A stretch of DNA of 64,000 nucleotides from Abelmoschus esculentus (lineage: Eukaryota; Streptophyta; Magnoliopsida; Malvales; Malvaceae). Under the pieces are notes generated by a model. It was not told the origin of the DNA. It did no database searches and saw only the letters and a program-made list of their open reading frames with translations. Shown here piece by piece: positions 1-11,949 of the stretch. Both the position numbers and the translations under genes were made by a program. How positions within the stretch are numbered: position 1 is the first letter of the stretch; the number at the start of each line of letters is the position of its first letter. The stretch spans positions 21,046,178-21,110,177 of the forward strand of contig JAUCBN010000016.1 of NCBI GenBank assembly GCA_035048815.1, given 5' to 3'.

Positions 1-1318
1 CCACAACACCAAGCCAAAGAACAAGTCTCAATGAGTTACGTTCAAACTAAAATGAGTTGGATGTGTCAAATCTATTTTAATCCATTCACGAAATTCATAA
101 AGAGAAATTCAAGAAGTTTGTTTACACTAACCGTAGCAACCCACAATATGATAGCCGGAGAGCAATGACGCATTATGTAATCGATAGATTCTATTGTATT
201 TTCATTGTCATATGTCGTCGAACTTGTTTTAGGTTAGTGAGAACACTTCCCGTTAACAACAAACAAACAAACAAAAAAAACGAATCTCTAGAATATCTTT
301 AAACTGCGCAATAATTTTTCATATATTATTTATATTAAATATATTAGAATCAGCTTGTAACTAATGTGGGGATTTTATAGTAAAAACACGTGATATAGTC
401 TATTTTCAACCAACATAATAAAATTAAAAAAATAACAAGATATAAAGCATGCAGTTGATTAATGAAAGATATTAAATCAAAAAAGTATATGACATAATCT
501 TACCATTTTTAACATCTTAAATGATTAATCATATTACTCACCGTAGTTATAAAAAATATTACAATAACTTTAAGATAACATAATATATCAAAGGACCAAC
601 ATCACTTAATCAAACACCCCACAAAAAATTCATAGATGCTCCGATAAGCGAAGAAAATGTATCTTGAATAAATAACTTACGGATTTCTTATTTCATGATA
701 TATATTTATAGTTCCTCAATGTAGAACACAATTAGCTGTCCACTCGTTTTTTATTCATTTTCCTTTCTTTTCTTTATTGAGTTATTCCCCACAGCTAGAG
801 ATCTCTTTTCTCCCACTGTTTCATATTTGAAATTTTCCGGTAGTTTTCTCGGGGGGGAAGCAGAGATCTTCTCTCCCAAGTATATTTCGGTTACATTAAT
901 GTTGGAAGAGATCTGAGGTTAAGGTTTAGTTCTGTTATAGTCAGCGATCTGGGTGTTTGATTTGATTTTCTTGAAGGAAAAGAATCGTTTTCTTGCCTTT
1001 GGTAAGACGCCATGGGAGAAAAGAAGTAAAAAGAAAGGAACAAACAAGGCGAAGAAGACCAAGTCTTTCAGTTCAGTTTCTTTTGTCGTTGTAAACACGC
1101 GTGGCCGTAGGAATTGGACTCGTGTAAATGCTGGGACAACGGAGCCCGAGTGTCTTCTCTTAATGTGTCGTCCTTTTAACCAACTTTTTGTCTGAAAAAT
1201 GTTTCTCTACGAGATTTATGTTACGGAGATCGCTCACTTTCAGACTTCTTAGAGATCTAAAACGATTCCCCCTCCTTTGCCTTGTAAATATTATTAGTTT
1301 TTTTTGTATTAAAGCAAA
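1..1318. other. AT-rich spacer and 5' flank of the BAG gene
   Basis: No gene is recognisable before the BAG start codon. A TATA-like stretch lies at about 699-711 (tatatatttatag), followed by pyrimidine-rich sequence at 740-860. If that TATA is used, the BAG transcript has a leader of roughly 580 nt containing an 80-codon upstream frame (953-1195). That frame shows no recognisable domain and is lysine-rich by composition only. A closer start site or a leader intron cannot be excluded. Confidence 0.5.
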
Positions 1319-2481
1319 ATGATGGTAATGAAGACGAAAACGACGGCGATACACGGCCGTTCAGCCTCTGGCGGTGGAGGTGAACCGACGGCGCGTGAGT
1401 GGGAGCTTAGACCTGGAGGCATGTTGGTTCAGAAACGAAACCTGGATTCCGACCGAATCTCAATCCCACCGCCGACTATTAGAGTTAGAGTCAAATACGG
1501 CTCCGTCTACCACGAAATCCACATCAATTCTCAAGCTACATTCGGTAAAAACAGATTTCTCGCTTCGCCCATAGAAAATAATGGGTTTCAATTTCATTGA
1601 ATAAAATCGAATCAAATCGGGGTTTTCTTGCAGGGGAATTGAAGAAGATGTTGACCGGACCAACCGGATTACACCATCAAGATCAAAAGCTGTTATACAA
1701 AGACAAAGAGAGGGATTCCAAGGCTTTTCTGGATATGGCGGGTGTGAAGGACAAATCCAAAATGGTTCTAATCGAAGACGCAATTAGTCAAGAAAAGAGA
1801 TTCTTGGAGATGAGAAAGAATGCTAAGATGGAAAAGGCTTCAAAATCGATCTCCGAAATCAGCTTGGAAATCGATCGGCTCGCCGGCCGGGTAAAATTAA
1901 TCGAGAAATCTGTATGAACATGCAGTCATTTTTCTTGTTTTTGATTACTCTTTGAATTAAACTAGGTATCCGCACTTGAATCCATCATTTCAAAGGGTGG
2001 GAGAGTCGGTGAGAAAGATGTGGTTACTTTGATTGAGCTGCTGATGAACCAGTTGCTTCAATTAGATGCAATTCTGGCTGATGGAGATGTCAAATTACAA
2101 AGAAAACTGCAGGTAATTTACAAAGGGTGGAATCTACTTCTACTTCCTGTCTTTCCAGGCTGAATTGTTTTCCATTGTTGATGTTAGGTTAAAAGAGTTC
2201 AAAAATATGTTGAAACATTGGATCTGTTGAAGATTAAAAACTCTACGCCAAGCAACCATGGATCTTCAACCAAACTGCCGCCTCAACATAGTGATACGAA
2301 TGGCCACAACCTATCCCCCATTCCAGATCCGCATCAATCTCGGCCTTCTGGTTCTGACGGTGTCGTGTTTACTGCAAAATGGGAGACATTCGATTCTTCC
2401 CCTGCGTTGTTTCCAGTCCCCTCTACCTCTACCTCCACTGCTTCAGTCCCACCCAAGTTCCCTTGGGAATTGTTTGAGTAA
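1319..2481 (+). CDS. BAG1: BAG-family co-chaperone (ubiquitin-like + BAG domain), 4 exons
   Basis: Exons by GT-AG junctions and frame: 1319-1544, 1634-1890, 1966-2112, 2188-2481, giving 307 aa. The N-terminus carries the plant BAG motif WELRPGGMLVQ (about 29-39). A ubiquitin-like domain follows (about 53-123, from IRVRVKYGS to KMVLIED). The BAG domain (about 140-220) ends in a helix with LLMNQLLQLDAI. The C-terminal tail is Ser/Pro-rich and ends PPKFPWELFE. Plant BAG1-4 proteins bind Hsp70 through the BAG helices and act as nucleotide-exchange co-chaperones; the ubiquitin-like part can link clients to the proteasome. No defect is visible. In-frame ATGs at 1319 and 1322 are both possible starts. 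I infer the BAG1/BAG2 branch from gene order as well as sequence; BAG3 or BAG4 is the alternative. Confidence 0.93.
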
Positions 2482-3804
2482 GCCAATCTGCCATGGTTCC
2501 TTGTTCCTTGTTTGCTTTTCTTGTTTTTGTCTGCTTCATTCTTTCTTTCTGTGTTTCTATTTTTGTTGTTGAACTCCCTCTCCCTCTGATTTATTTCCTC
2601 ATCCAATACCTGCTTCCACCAGAGTTCTGATTGTAGTGACCAGAACCCTCCAGTTTGAATTTGTACTTTAGTCGAGCTCACCTGCATGGGTTCAAACCGT
2701 TTCATTTGATTAAATGATCTGAACATCGATCCCTGTCGTTACAAATAAAATATTTGAAGAGTTATAATGAAAAGGAATCAGGACAATTTACAATATACAA
2801 TCAGAACATCTCCATCAAATAGTAATCATTGTAGTGCATAATTTAAACTGATTATAAAAGTATAAATAGAAATAAATCAGTTAGCTCACATTCACATAAA
2901 ATTTCAAAATGTTTACAATCCCAAGTCCACCAAGGTCTCAACAATTGGAAACGTGTTTTCTTCGACTCAGCAAAAAGAGGAACACAGTCAGTTGATCAAT
3001 AAAAATAGATTCACTCGGTATAGAAAGATCAAGTATATTTAGAATTAATCATTAAAATAAAATATATATTATATGTTATAATTAAATATCATATTTACTA
3101 TTTTAAATATTTTGATTAAATATCGATGAAAAATGAATTGGTTAATATCATTGAATTAATCTCCCACATTATTAATTTATTTATTTGGAATAATTCACAT
3201 GTATTCCTGGAATAATACGACTGAATAATTAGAACTTGGCAGTCCAGCTCCAGCCGTTGCCATCGGGCAACTCATTTGCGCTTCAAAGACGTGGACAGAT
3301 CAAATGTTAATAAAAATAGATAATATTGTCTAATAATTATTATTTTGAGTAAACTATAAATTCAAATGTTAATATTAACAATCAATGATTATCTGATTAT
3401 TGTTTAATAATTAAAAGTATATTATTTTAGAATAGATAATATTTATGATTATTGTATTTAATAAAAATATTTAAACAAAAGTTAATCTTGTTAAACAATG
3501 CGAAATCACATAAATAATAAAATTGATCCTAACAAATATTTAATATCCTTATATTTCTAAAGTTTTAACTTAAATTTTGATTAAATTAAAATAATTCATT
3601 CTATTATAATAAAATAAAATAGTTGTTGATGATATTTCAGTCTAATAATTTTTTAAAGATTAAAATAAAATTTTAAATCGATATCTCCTCCTTAATACCC
3701 GCAAATATTGAACATAACTTTTTACTTGGACGGTAGGTCTAACCACCTGTATCAATTAGGCAAATATCTATTTACTCTAATTTACAAACTTCTTATTCGT
3801 ACCT
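2482..3804. other. AT-rich intergenic spacer
   Basis: The 3' flank of the BAG gene, then very AT-rich sequence without recognisable coding capacity. A less AT-rich patch at 3236-3300 matches nothing I know. Confidence 0.5.
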
Positions 3805-4342
3805 AGAGAAATTATTACATGGTCATATTTTATCATCTAAGATATAATCCAACTAATTAAATTAAGATACATAATATATTTTTTTCATATTATATTCACG
3901 CATAAGCATCATCCAAATCATCCACTTTAATGTCTTTGATTTAAAAAAAAGAAAAGATATCACTAAAGATTTTTCTATGTTGTCTCTCTCTTTATTGTTC
4001 AATTTTTAATTATTTTTTTAACCCCTGACCCTAACCCTAAACCTAAACAATAACCCTAACTCTAAACCCTAATCTCTAACTCTAAATCCATGATCTCTAA
4101 ACTTTAAACCCTAAACCCTAAATCTATATAAAAATTAATTAGAAAAATTTTAAAGAACAAGGAGAAAGATGACACAAGAAATCTTTGGTAATATTTTTTT
4201 TTTTAAATCAAAGACATTGAATTGGATGATTTAGACAATGTTTATGTATAAATATGATATAAAAAAATATATTATGTATCTTAATTTAATTGGTTAGGAC
4301 CATATCATAGGTGGTGGAACGGGTTCATGTAATAATTTCTCT
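3805..4342. mobile_element. Foldback/MITE-like element with ~170-bp inverted arms
   Basis: The left arm (3805 to about 3985) and right arm (about 4165 to 4342) are reverse complements of each other. Both termini carry agagaaattattacatg on the outward-facing strand, and both arms share aattaaattaagatacata and aatgtctttgatttaaaaaa. Arm similarity is high but imperfect, about 80-85% by eye. There is no coding sequence, and no convincing target-site duplication at 3804/4343. Long arms with a short non-coding middle suggest a foldback or Mutator-derived MITE; the superfamily is not settled. Confidence 0.8.
4021..4126. repeat. Degenerate telomere-like CCCTAAA repeats inside the foldback element
   Basis: About ten units of CCCTAAA or near variants (ccctaac, ccctaaacctaa, tctaaac, tttaaac) run across the centre of the element. 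The plant telomere unit is TTTAGGG/CCCTAAA. The array is interstitial, short and degenerate, so it is not a functional telomere. Confidence 0.8.
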
Positions 4343-5545
4343 TAAAAGATGAAAGTTCATTTTCTCATTTCATAAGTATTTATTCTAATTTTATTCTATA
4401 AAAATACACGTATTTCACTCACTAGATCAATCAATTTAGATAAAATATATTATTATATAAATGACTCAATTTATTACATTCAAAACATAAAAAATTAAAT
4501 CATAAATAATGTTTAAGGTTCTAATCATTTTTCTCCTACAATTTAACCTTTCGAATAAACTCTTTTTTAATAACTCCCATCTATTTTTTTAATCATATCA
4601 ATTGTCCCTAAATCAACTGCTACCTTGTACATTTCCCTATTTTTGTTTCACCTCTCTAACATTTTCTTCCATCCCCTTCTACATTCCCCTAGGCCTAGCC
4701 CTAGCCCACACTTTTCTTTTTCTAGTTGATCTTAGAAGACCAACAGAGTTTCTCAAGATGCAAAGGGGTTAACTGGCCCAAGCTCGCCTTGCTAGCATAA
4801 AACTCGAAACATAATCTTTATAGTAGTTTAATATAAAATTGTCACGTTTGATTCTATTGTTACTTACTAATCTAAGAGCTAATTAGCATTTAGCTATATA
4901 GAAAAGAAAATTTTAATTCTAAAAGAATACAATACCCCCAGTATCTTTAAACCTTGATAAATAAAATTATTTTGTAGATCAAGGATTGAGGGTTTTTTTC
5001 TAAGGTTGTCCTGTCTCATTATATAATATTATTATTGTATATTTGTTGTAGAGTTACTATTCACTTTAGACAGTATATAACTTTTAAATCATTAAATGAA
5101 TAAATATCCATGCTAGAGATTAAAATAAAGATGATCTATTTTTCTATAAATTATATTTAATCTTAAGTATTAATTTTTTACTCACTTAACAGTTACAAAG
5201 TAGAAAAATTAAAATTTTTACCTCGCATCAAACCTCTTCATTTTATTTTTTAAGAGTTAAAAAAAGCACTAAATTCATTCGAAAAATGATTGGTCTTTAT
5301 TTTAGAAAGATGTTTTTCACCGCTACTTTGATCGAAGCTTTGTAGGTAGAATTGCATACACTTTCCGTCATTGCTTTGAAGTTTTTTTGGGGATAAAAAT
5401 TGCTTGCAATCATGATGTTTAGGGCAAGATAGATTCAGAAATCAGAATGAATTTTTTTTGTCCTTGGAAAATAGTATAATATTTTTCCCACTTGTTGACA
5501 GTTGATAGTGTAATATATCTACAGAATATATATTTCCCATGTTTC
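4343..5545. other. AT-rich intergenic spacer
   Basis: No coding, RNA or repeat signature recognised. Confidence 0.4.
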
Positions 5546-6076
5546 TTAGTGTAACTTTTTGAATCTATTTCCCTCTACTTTAAGGAAGAGTTCCCAGTTG
5601 ACACGGATTTGCGGGCATTTGAGCAGCCAAAGCTGTCTCATCTCAGAAATACAGGATGATAGAGCCAAGCCAACGGTTCCGGGTTGCCAAGACACCGCCT
5701 TTGGTAGGCCAATCCAAACCCTAATATCCCCTTGTCTCCACGACAGGGAGACACGATCCTTGCGGTTGCCATTATCCCCGTAGTAACATTCCATTATCTC
5801 CAAATATCTGATATGATATAATATACTCGATTCTTTCTCTTTGGATTGCATTCATTCTCCTCTGGTGGTCCAGTCCTGATATTCTCTGCAGAAGCAATGC
5901 ATCGTCCGTTGTAGTGATCCCTTCATCAATGCCACTCGTGTCAAGATCATGTCATCCCAGTGGATGAAATCTAATATCGGATAAAGTATGGAAACTTTTT
6001 TGAAGGTTGAACGAACAATGGGATTGGGGTCACTGATTTTTTTATCTCGAATATATAGATCTTTTACCCACAACAC
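5546..6076 (-). other. Less AT-rich island with a long interrupted reading frame, unidentified
   Basis: One minus-strand frame stays open from 6076 to 5546 except for a single TGA at 5852-5854, about 175 codons in all. Base composition over 5570-5960 is clearly richer in G and C than the flanks. The predicted peptide (for example WIGLPKAVSWQPGTVGLAL) matches no domain I can name. It could be a decayed gene, an organelle-derived insertion or an exon of a conserved non-coding RNA. I do not assign a function. Confidence 0.3.
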
Positions 6077-7864
6077 TCCTTTTTATATTTTCTCATTAAA
6101 AAAACAAAGAACAATGGATATGAATCCAACCAATGACTTTCATAGAAAAGACGATGAGATTATTTTAAAAAAATCTAGTTTAAGTACATATATATTTGCT
6201 CCTAAAGTATTAAGAAAAAAAATATAAATATATTTTAAAAAATAATAATAAATATCTACAGTCAAATTTAGTGAATGTGCGCACGTATGCAACCCCTATA
6301 GTTCCTGTATCTTATATATCTACACACCCTTTTACCTTTTCATTTTAATATTTTTGGGATCGGGTAATGTTATCCTTGTTTATTTCATTGATTTTTAGTT
6401 TTTTTATTTTATTATCATATAATTAAAAACAGTTTATCATTGATAAAATTTTATAGCCCTAGAAGATAAGTCCTAAAGCTATACCATGCATTGACCACTA
6501 ATATACCTAGACTAGGTATAGGATATTTTGACTTTGAGTTTAAATCTTTAGTCTTCTCCAATGAATACAGTTTCCCATGGTTTAGCAATCCCTAGAAAAC
6601 ATATAAAGCTTGATAAAATGCAGGAATTCAGTTCCATGCATTTAGCATCCTATTTTATTTGAAGAACAACGTCTGAAACAGATGATTAGGAACAAAGCAT
6701 TTGTTCCACAAAGCACAGATGGTGGGAAACTCGTCACTAATCCTGAGAGAGATGGAGGGATGTGCCTTTTTTACAAGGAATTATGCTCAGTATTTAAGCA
6801 ATATCAGCACACAATCTACCTTTTCAATATTTCTTTATTTATAATATTATAGTTTAAACTTTAAACTTACCATTGGACGAATTGATTGTGAATTACTTTT
6901 GAACACTTTAATATAACAAACAATTATCCTTTGGTCTCTCTCCGCCCTACACCTTTTCTTACTGTGTCTGTCTTGTCTCCTTGAGCGACTGCCATTTATA
7001 GTCTATGGAGACTCTTTTTTATTTGGTTTTGAATGTGAGCTACGGTGGTTTCGTCTTCGTACGTAGACACCACATCCCCATGCTGATCTACTATCGATCA
7101 GGTTATTAGTTTATACAGTAATATTACAGCATGGGGGGTATAGAATTCTTGAAACATTAAGTAACTACAACATTTACTAATTGTACCATAATCTCTGCAT
7201 TCAAATTTCTAATTTTTTATTCGTCCGTGTTAATCTTCAACTATATATTTTACGGAATTATCATGTTAGTTTTGAGGAACATTGTCGACTGCATCAAGAT
7301 AAAATCATTCTTAAGATGGTTTATTTCACGATACAATCTTTTATTTGTTTTTATTTTGTTTGTTACTATCTCGTCAATAATAACATATTGATCTAACAAT
7401 TTTTTCACCAAGATGATATATCAAGTGTGAGAATAATTAAGATTTAAACCGTTGAGAAATTACTTTAAAACATGTTACATTTACGATATGAAATCCTTTG
7501 TAGTTTCAGAAGTGATTTGTTTTTTCTACGATTAAGATGGGCTACATATATATATCATCCATGGAATATTACATTTGGAATATGTTCATAACGGGTGTTT
7601 ACTTTATACTATGCCAGAATCTCAGCATGTTTATTGATGTTGAAATCACGACCGAAGCTCGTCTCGAATAATTAAGTGACGTAGACAAATAAATTAAATA
7701 CTGATTAAAAATGGGGTGGATCATCGAAGCCTGAAGCAACGACGGAGCACAGGTAGGGTACAAAAGGACATTGAACAAATAAATAAATTAAATACGAAGA
7801 GATACAAAAAATAACGTTTATATTAGTAAGTTATTTTAATTTTTTTGAATCAGCTAACAGTGAT
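6077..7864. other. AT-rich intergenic spacer
   Basis: No gene recognised. Short frames such as 7181-7396 are low-complexity and hydrophobic, without family resemblance. Confidence 0.4.
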
Positions 7865-8000
7865 TAGAATCTGTTCAAAAATATACTTTCAATCATTGGA
7901 TAATAATAGCTTAATCATTCTGCTAGCATTGCTGGTAATCGAACCCGTAACTTTTAAGAACAACAATCGTTCCTTTAATAACTGAGACTAGATACTTCTT
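7865..8000 (-). repeat. SINE-like dispersed repeat, copy 1
   Basis: The minus strand contains ggaacgattgttgttctt followed by a B-box-like gggttcgattaccag. Related sequence occurs at about 29170-29330 (minus) and 61665-61745 (plus). Box-B-like sequence and dispersal suggest a tRNA-derived SINE. Boundaries are approximate. Confidence 0.35.
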
Positions 8001-8319
8001 GCCGAGTTTCCTTCTAATCAGTCCTTCTCGATTGACTTCCTTTACAAAGGATTCTACCACTTCACCCCATGCCAGTTGCCACTGCATTTAATCTTTATTC
8101 GTCTCTATATGTGCCTTTATTCGTCTGTGTATATACTATATACATTATAGATGATTTTTTTATAGTCGGAAAAAGTATGTGTTTTATAATTCACAACTCA
8201 AAAAAGTAGTCACATAATTAAGATTTAAATCACAATTAATTAGTATTTAAAATTTATATATTTTTTCATTATGCCTTTGTAGACGATAAACATACAAACG
8301 AAAAAACTCGACAGTTTTA

Positions 8320-9894
8320 TTAAACAAGGCTAAGACGATTTGCATCGCTTAATACAGAACGAGATTCCTGGTTGAATTCTGCCACGTGCTCAGATTCTAC
8401 ACTGTCATCAACAACCTCCACTGCTCCTGTCAGATCCTTGGCTTTTTCAGCCTGCAAATCCCAATCCGTTCGAAGCAAGACGACCAGCAAGGTCAGCATA
8501 CATGAGCCCTGTGCAGCCAGTAGTCCTAGCCACAGTCCCTTGAAATCGAAACCGGCGAAGAAAGATAGCCACACCGCGACCGGCATGCCAACCAGGTAAA
8601 AGCAACCCAGGTTTATGCAAGCTCCGACCTTCTGCCTGGCAGTTCCTCTCAGCACGCCGCAGCATGTGGTTTGCGGGCAGTTACCAAGCTCACATAAACC
8701 GATTACAGGCAAAACAAGAGAGGTTAATGCTATGATATCTTTATCATCTGTAAACATGCAGGCCCATACCTTGCTAACCATTACAGCAAACAAGAGTGCC
8801 GTAAACCCCAGCATGAATCCACAATGAAGGCCTACGACGGCCGCCAGCTTCGCCTTCTTGGGACTGTTTGCGCCGAGTTCGTTCCCGACCCTTGTCGACA
8901 CACTTAAGCTTAACGAAGACGGGAATATGTATATCAACGCCGTCGTTTGAATCAAAATGCCCATCGAAGCAACGGTGGCTTTGGGGTTCAACAACAGCCC
9001 GCATAGAACAATCATGATCTCGTACCACCACCATTCGAGGCAGACCGAAATGCAGCTCGGGATGGCCAAATCCACCAGCTGTTTCCACTCTTTAAAGCAC
9101 TCCACTGAAAACCCATCCCATGTCTTTTTGTGAACTTTAAAACAGAGAATATAAATTATCAATGAGACGACAAGGTTGAAGTTGGTCCACACGCCGCTAA
9201 GAGCAACGCCCTTGATTCCTAATTCCATGTGCGATACGAGAAGGTAATTGATCGGTACGTGAAGAAGAATCGATACAACTGCGCAGCTTGTTAGAGGTAA
9301 AGTTATGGATTGTGTTCTAAGATAGATTCTTAAGGGATGCAAAAAGGACTGTGCTAAGAGGTCGGGGATGGTGTAAAGCAGAAAAGACTGTGCTTCAATG
9401 GCTATAGCTTCATCTTGGTCACAAAGCATGAGTATTTTCCTCACGTTAATCCACAGGAGGCATATGGGCAACGAAGTAACCAAAAGCAAAAGCACCGTTC
9501 TTTGCAACGTGATGCCGAGAAGTGTATACTTCCGAGCACCGAAAGCTTGTCCACATATGGTCTCCATTCCCATGGCTAGACCGGACAAAATAGAGTATCC
9601 GGTGATGTTAGCAAAACCGATGGCGAGCGAACCACCCGCCAAAGCGAGTTCGCCGAGGCGACCGAGAAAGAGCATGGAAATCAATGTTCGGGAGTATAGA
9701 ACGAGACCCGTTAGTATCATGGGAAAAGCTATCTTGGCTATGGAGATGGCTTCATCGAGTGCAAGATGTAGCAAAGGGACAATTTGAAGCTTCTGGGTTA
9801 ATGATTCGTATATGTTGGAGTCTTTGATAGGAACAAGAAAAGGCACGTTTGAGTTGCACTCGCAGGTCTGGTTAGAAGATGCGAGCTGACACAT
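8320..9894 (-). CDS. DTX50: MATE family efflux transporter, DTX50-like
   Basis: A single uninterrupted 524-aa frame, the usual length and intronless structure of the plant DTX48-51 subgroup. About twelve hydrophobic segments span residues ~45-470, with a hydrophilic acidic N-terminus and a charged C-terminal tail. Recognisable MATE features include the first repeat AFPMILTGLVLYSRTLISM, the GMETICGQAFGA motif after helix 2, the second-repeat EWWWYEIMIVLCG, and STRVGNELGA. MATE carriers export organic solutes by proton or sodium antiport. Members of this subgroup have been linked to abscisic acid export (DTX50) and organ growth or defence (ADS1); substrate here is inferred only from subgroup. 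The start has a TATA-like signal about 75 bp upstream, and an in-frame stop precedes the ATG closely. No defects seen. Confidence 0.93.
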   Translation of the reverse strand: MCQLASSNQTCECNSNVPFLVPIKDSNIYESLTQKLQIVPLLHLALDEAISIAKIAFPMILTGLVLYSRTLISMLFLGRLGELALAGGSLAIGFANITGYSILSGLAMGMETICGQAFGARKYTLLGITLQRTVLLLLVTSLPICLLWINVRKILMLCDQDEAIAIEAQSFLLYTIPDLLAQSFLHPLRIYLRTQSITLPLTSCAVVSILLHVPINYLLVSHMELGIKGVALSGVWTNFNLVVSLIIYILCFKVHKKTWDGFSVECFKEWKQLVDLAIPSCISVCLEWWWYEIMIVLCGLLLNPKATVASMGILIQTTALIYIFPSSLSLSVSTRVGNELGANSPKKAKLAAVVGLHCGFMLGFTALLFAVMVSKVWACMFTDDKDIIALTSLVLPVIGLCELGNCPQTTCCGVLRGTARQKVGACINLGCFYLVGMPVAVWLSFFAGFDFKGLWLGLLAAQGSCMLTLLVVLLRTDWDLQAEKAKDLTGAVEVVDDSVESEHVAEFNQESRSVLSDANRLSLV

Positions 9895-9963
9895 AATTTT
9901 GTTTTAGCTTGGGATTCAGAAGGAAAGAGAGTTTGTGTGGGGTTTTGAAGTGAGTACTGGAGG

Positions 9964-9976
9964 GGATTTTATAGTA
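9964..9976 (-). promoter_or_regulatory. TATA box of the MATE gene
   Basis: The minus strand reads ctactataaaatcc, 70-82 bp upstream of the MATE start codon, predicting a short leader of about 40-50 nt. Confidence 0.6.
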
Positions 9977-10849
9977 GGTTTTGTGGGGACGACTCGTTCA
10001 AGTTCTCAAAGTTGGGTCGAATTTTGAACCAGAGGTGGAAAAAAACTCAATTACCTGGTCTTGAAATCGGTTAGATCCATAAATTTTTATTTGGTATTAG
10101 TTTCAGTAGTCATATTAAATCTTAATTTTTAGAATTGGTACTCAATAGGTACCCAATAAAACAGGGACCAATACTAAATACATAACATTAGTTTTCTTGT
10201 TTGTAATAGATAATGTTTTTTTTTCTTATCAAACTTTTTCTTTATATATGAATATTATGAGTATGATTCATTTTAAAACTTTAATTTTTAAGTCTACAAT
10301 ATTATAATTTTATTATTTAATAATATTATTGATGGTTAAATTTTTTTTTTATTACTCATATTTTTTAATAATAAATTAATTAACCGGATATCCGTTATTA
10401 GTATCGATTCTCACTAATAACGAGACTGAATCATAAAATTTAAGATTCGGTGTGACCGAAGCCAAAACTGATTTCAATTTTTAAAAACAGATAATTACTA
10501 GTTAGGATCAAAATCAATTTTAATCAAATTAACCAAATACCCGATATTGTCCGTCCCTATTTTCTTTTAGTTGGGACTTCAAGTGATTGCTTCTCAAGTG
10601 TTTGGGTGAAGTTTTCCTTGAACTGAAGTACCCCAAAGATCCTATAGAAGGAACATTGTCAGGTGGCAGGCTAACAATTGATACTGATTGAATTCTTCAA
10701 ATCATGTCATCAACCCCTATACCATATTTAAGTTATGAATTTAGTCCGTATAATAAAATTAATAACAGAATTAGATTTGATAAGATTGTATTAATTATTT
10801 AAATCAAATAGGAAATTCAAATTTTTGTTCGTTTTTTAACCGCCACTCG
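9977..10849. other. Intergenic spacer upstream of the MATE gene
   Basis: AT-rich; no gene recognised. Confidence 0.4.
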
Positions 10850-11001
10850 AACCCAGAGCTAGCTGGTTCTCCCCGAAATGCGTTGAGGCGCAGCAGTTGA
10901 CTGGACATCTAGGGGTAAAGCACTGTTTCGGTGCGAGCCGCGAGAGCGGTACCAAATCGAGGCAAACTCTGAATACTAGATATGACCTCAAAATAACAGG
11001 G
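10850..11001 (+). pseudogene. Nuclear insertion of plastid DNA: 23S rRNA fragment
   Basis: This ~150-bp block is GC-rich against an AT-rich background. It reads as the plastid/bacterial-type large-subunit rRNA segment around agctggttctccccgaaatg, gcgttgaggcgcagcagttg, gagcggtaccaaatcgaggc and ctctgaatactagatatgac. Similarity stops abruptly at aaaataacaggg; the sequence that normally follows in plastid 23S is absent. At least one substitution (gtgcgag for the usual gtgcggg) is visible. It is far too short to be a functional rRNA gene, so I call it a NUPT. Confidence 0.88.
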
Positions 11002-11949
11002 ATATGAGCACATGGTTTTGGGTGTTTACTAAGATAAACATTAGGTTTTTGAACAACAGAAATGTGACAAAAATAACCATAGAAATCAGGGAGAGGTCAC
11101 GGAATATGTTTCGAGTATAATACAATTAAGTCGAGACAAGTAGTGTTCTGTGGTGACTCAAAAACGCATGAAATTTTCTATAAATGGAAAGATTGTGATG
11201 GACGAGTTTAGAAGATTTGGTTACTTTGGTACCTTGCTTCAGTAGCCAGCAGGTGAGGGTCTTGTTTTTTTCCCTTTTCTGTCATTTTGTCAGTGGCCAC
11301 CACTATCATCTTTGTCAGTACCGGATCGTTTGAACGGCGATGAATCCCAAGGACCTGCAACAACGGCGACGATACAACACAACAGAAGGTTGAAACTGGA
11401 AATCATAGGATTTCGGTTTAGATTACATTTAACAACTTAAACGGATAATTATTTATTATTTTTATTAAATAATTAACAATTTAATTAAGCGTTTGTTTAT
11501 CTTTTTAATACTTAAGCAAATGTTTATTGATAGTTAAATTTTTTAGTTTTTGCGGACCGCCTCAATAATATTATTTGGTTGTAGTAATGACAAGTGAATG
11601 GTACAAATTTACTTACAGAAACTAAAAATTAAAATAAAATATTCAAAAATATAAGAATTTGTTAAGTTTTTAATTTAAAAAATATATTATTTAATTAAGG
11701 TTTAAATTTTAAAAAATAATAACGTTTTTATCCTAAAAATTTTAAGATGGATAAGAGCTCCTTCCCGCCTTTCTCACTATATTGATATGGTAGGAAGATT
11801 AGATTTAATAACTTTTTTTTTTCCTGCTGAACCTTGAAATTCATCTCATTACTATTTTATCTATTACTTTTTAATATACTAAATATTATAGAATAAAGAA
11901 ATTATTTGATGAAATGATTGTGAATAACTCGTTTCCGTAGGCAAAATAA
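11002..11949. other. Intergenic spacer
   Basis: Moderately mixed composition to about 11400, then very AT-rich. No gene recognised. Confidence 0.4.

Noticed and set aside
953..1195. 80-codon frame in the BAG leader as a separate gene
   Set aside because: No domain and no stop-to-stop context of a gene; at most an upstream frame in the leader.
9398..9787. 129-codon plus-strand frame within the MATE gene
   Set aside because: It is antisense to a well-supported single-exon transporter.
10850..11001. Functional rRNA gene
   Set aside because: Only about 150 nt of a ~2.8-kb rRNA, with abrupt ends; a plastid fragment.
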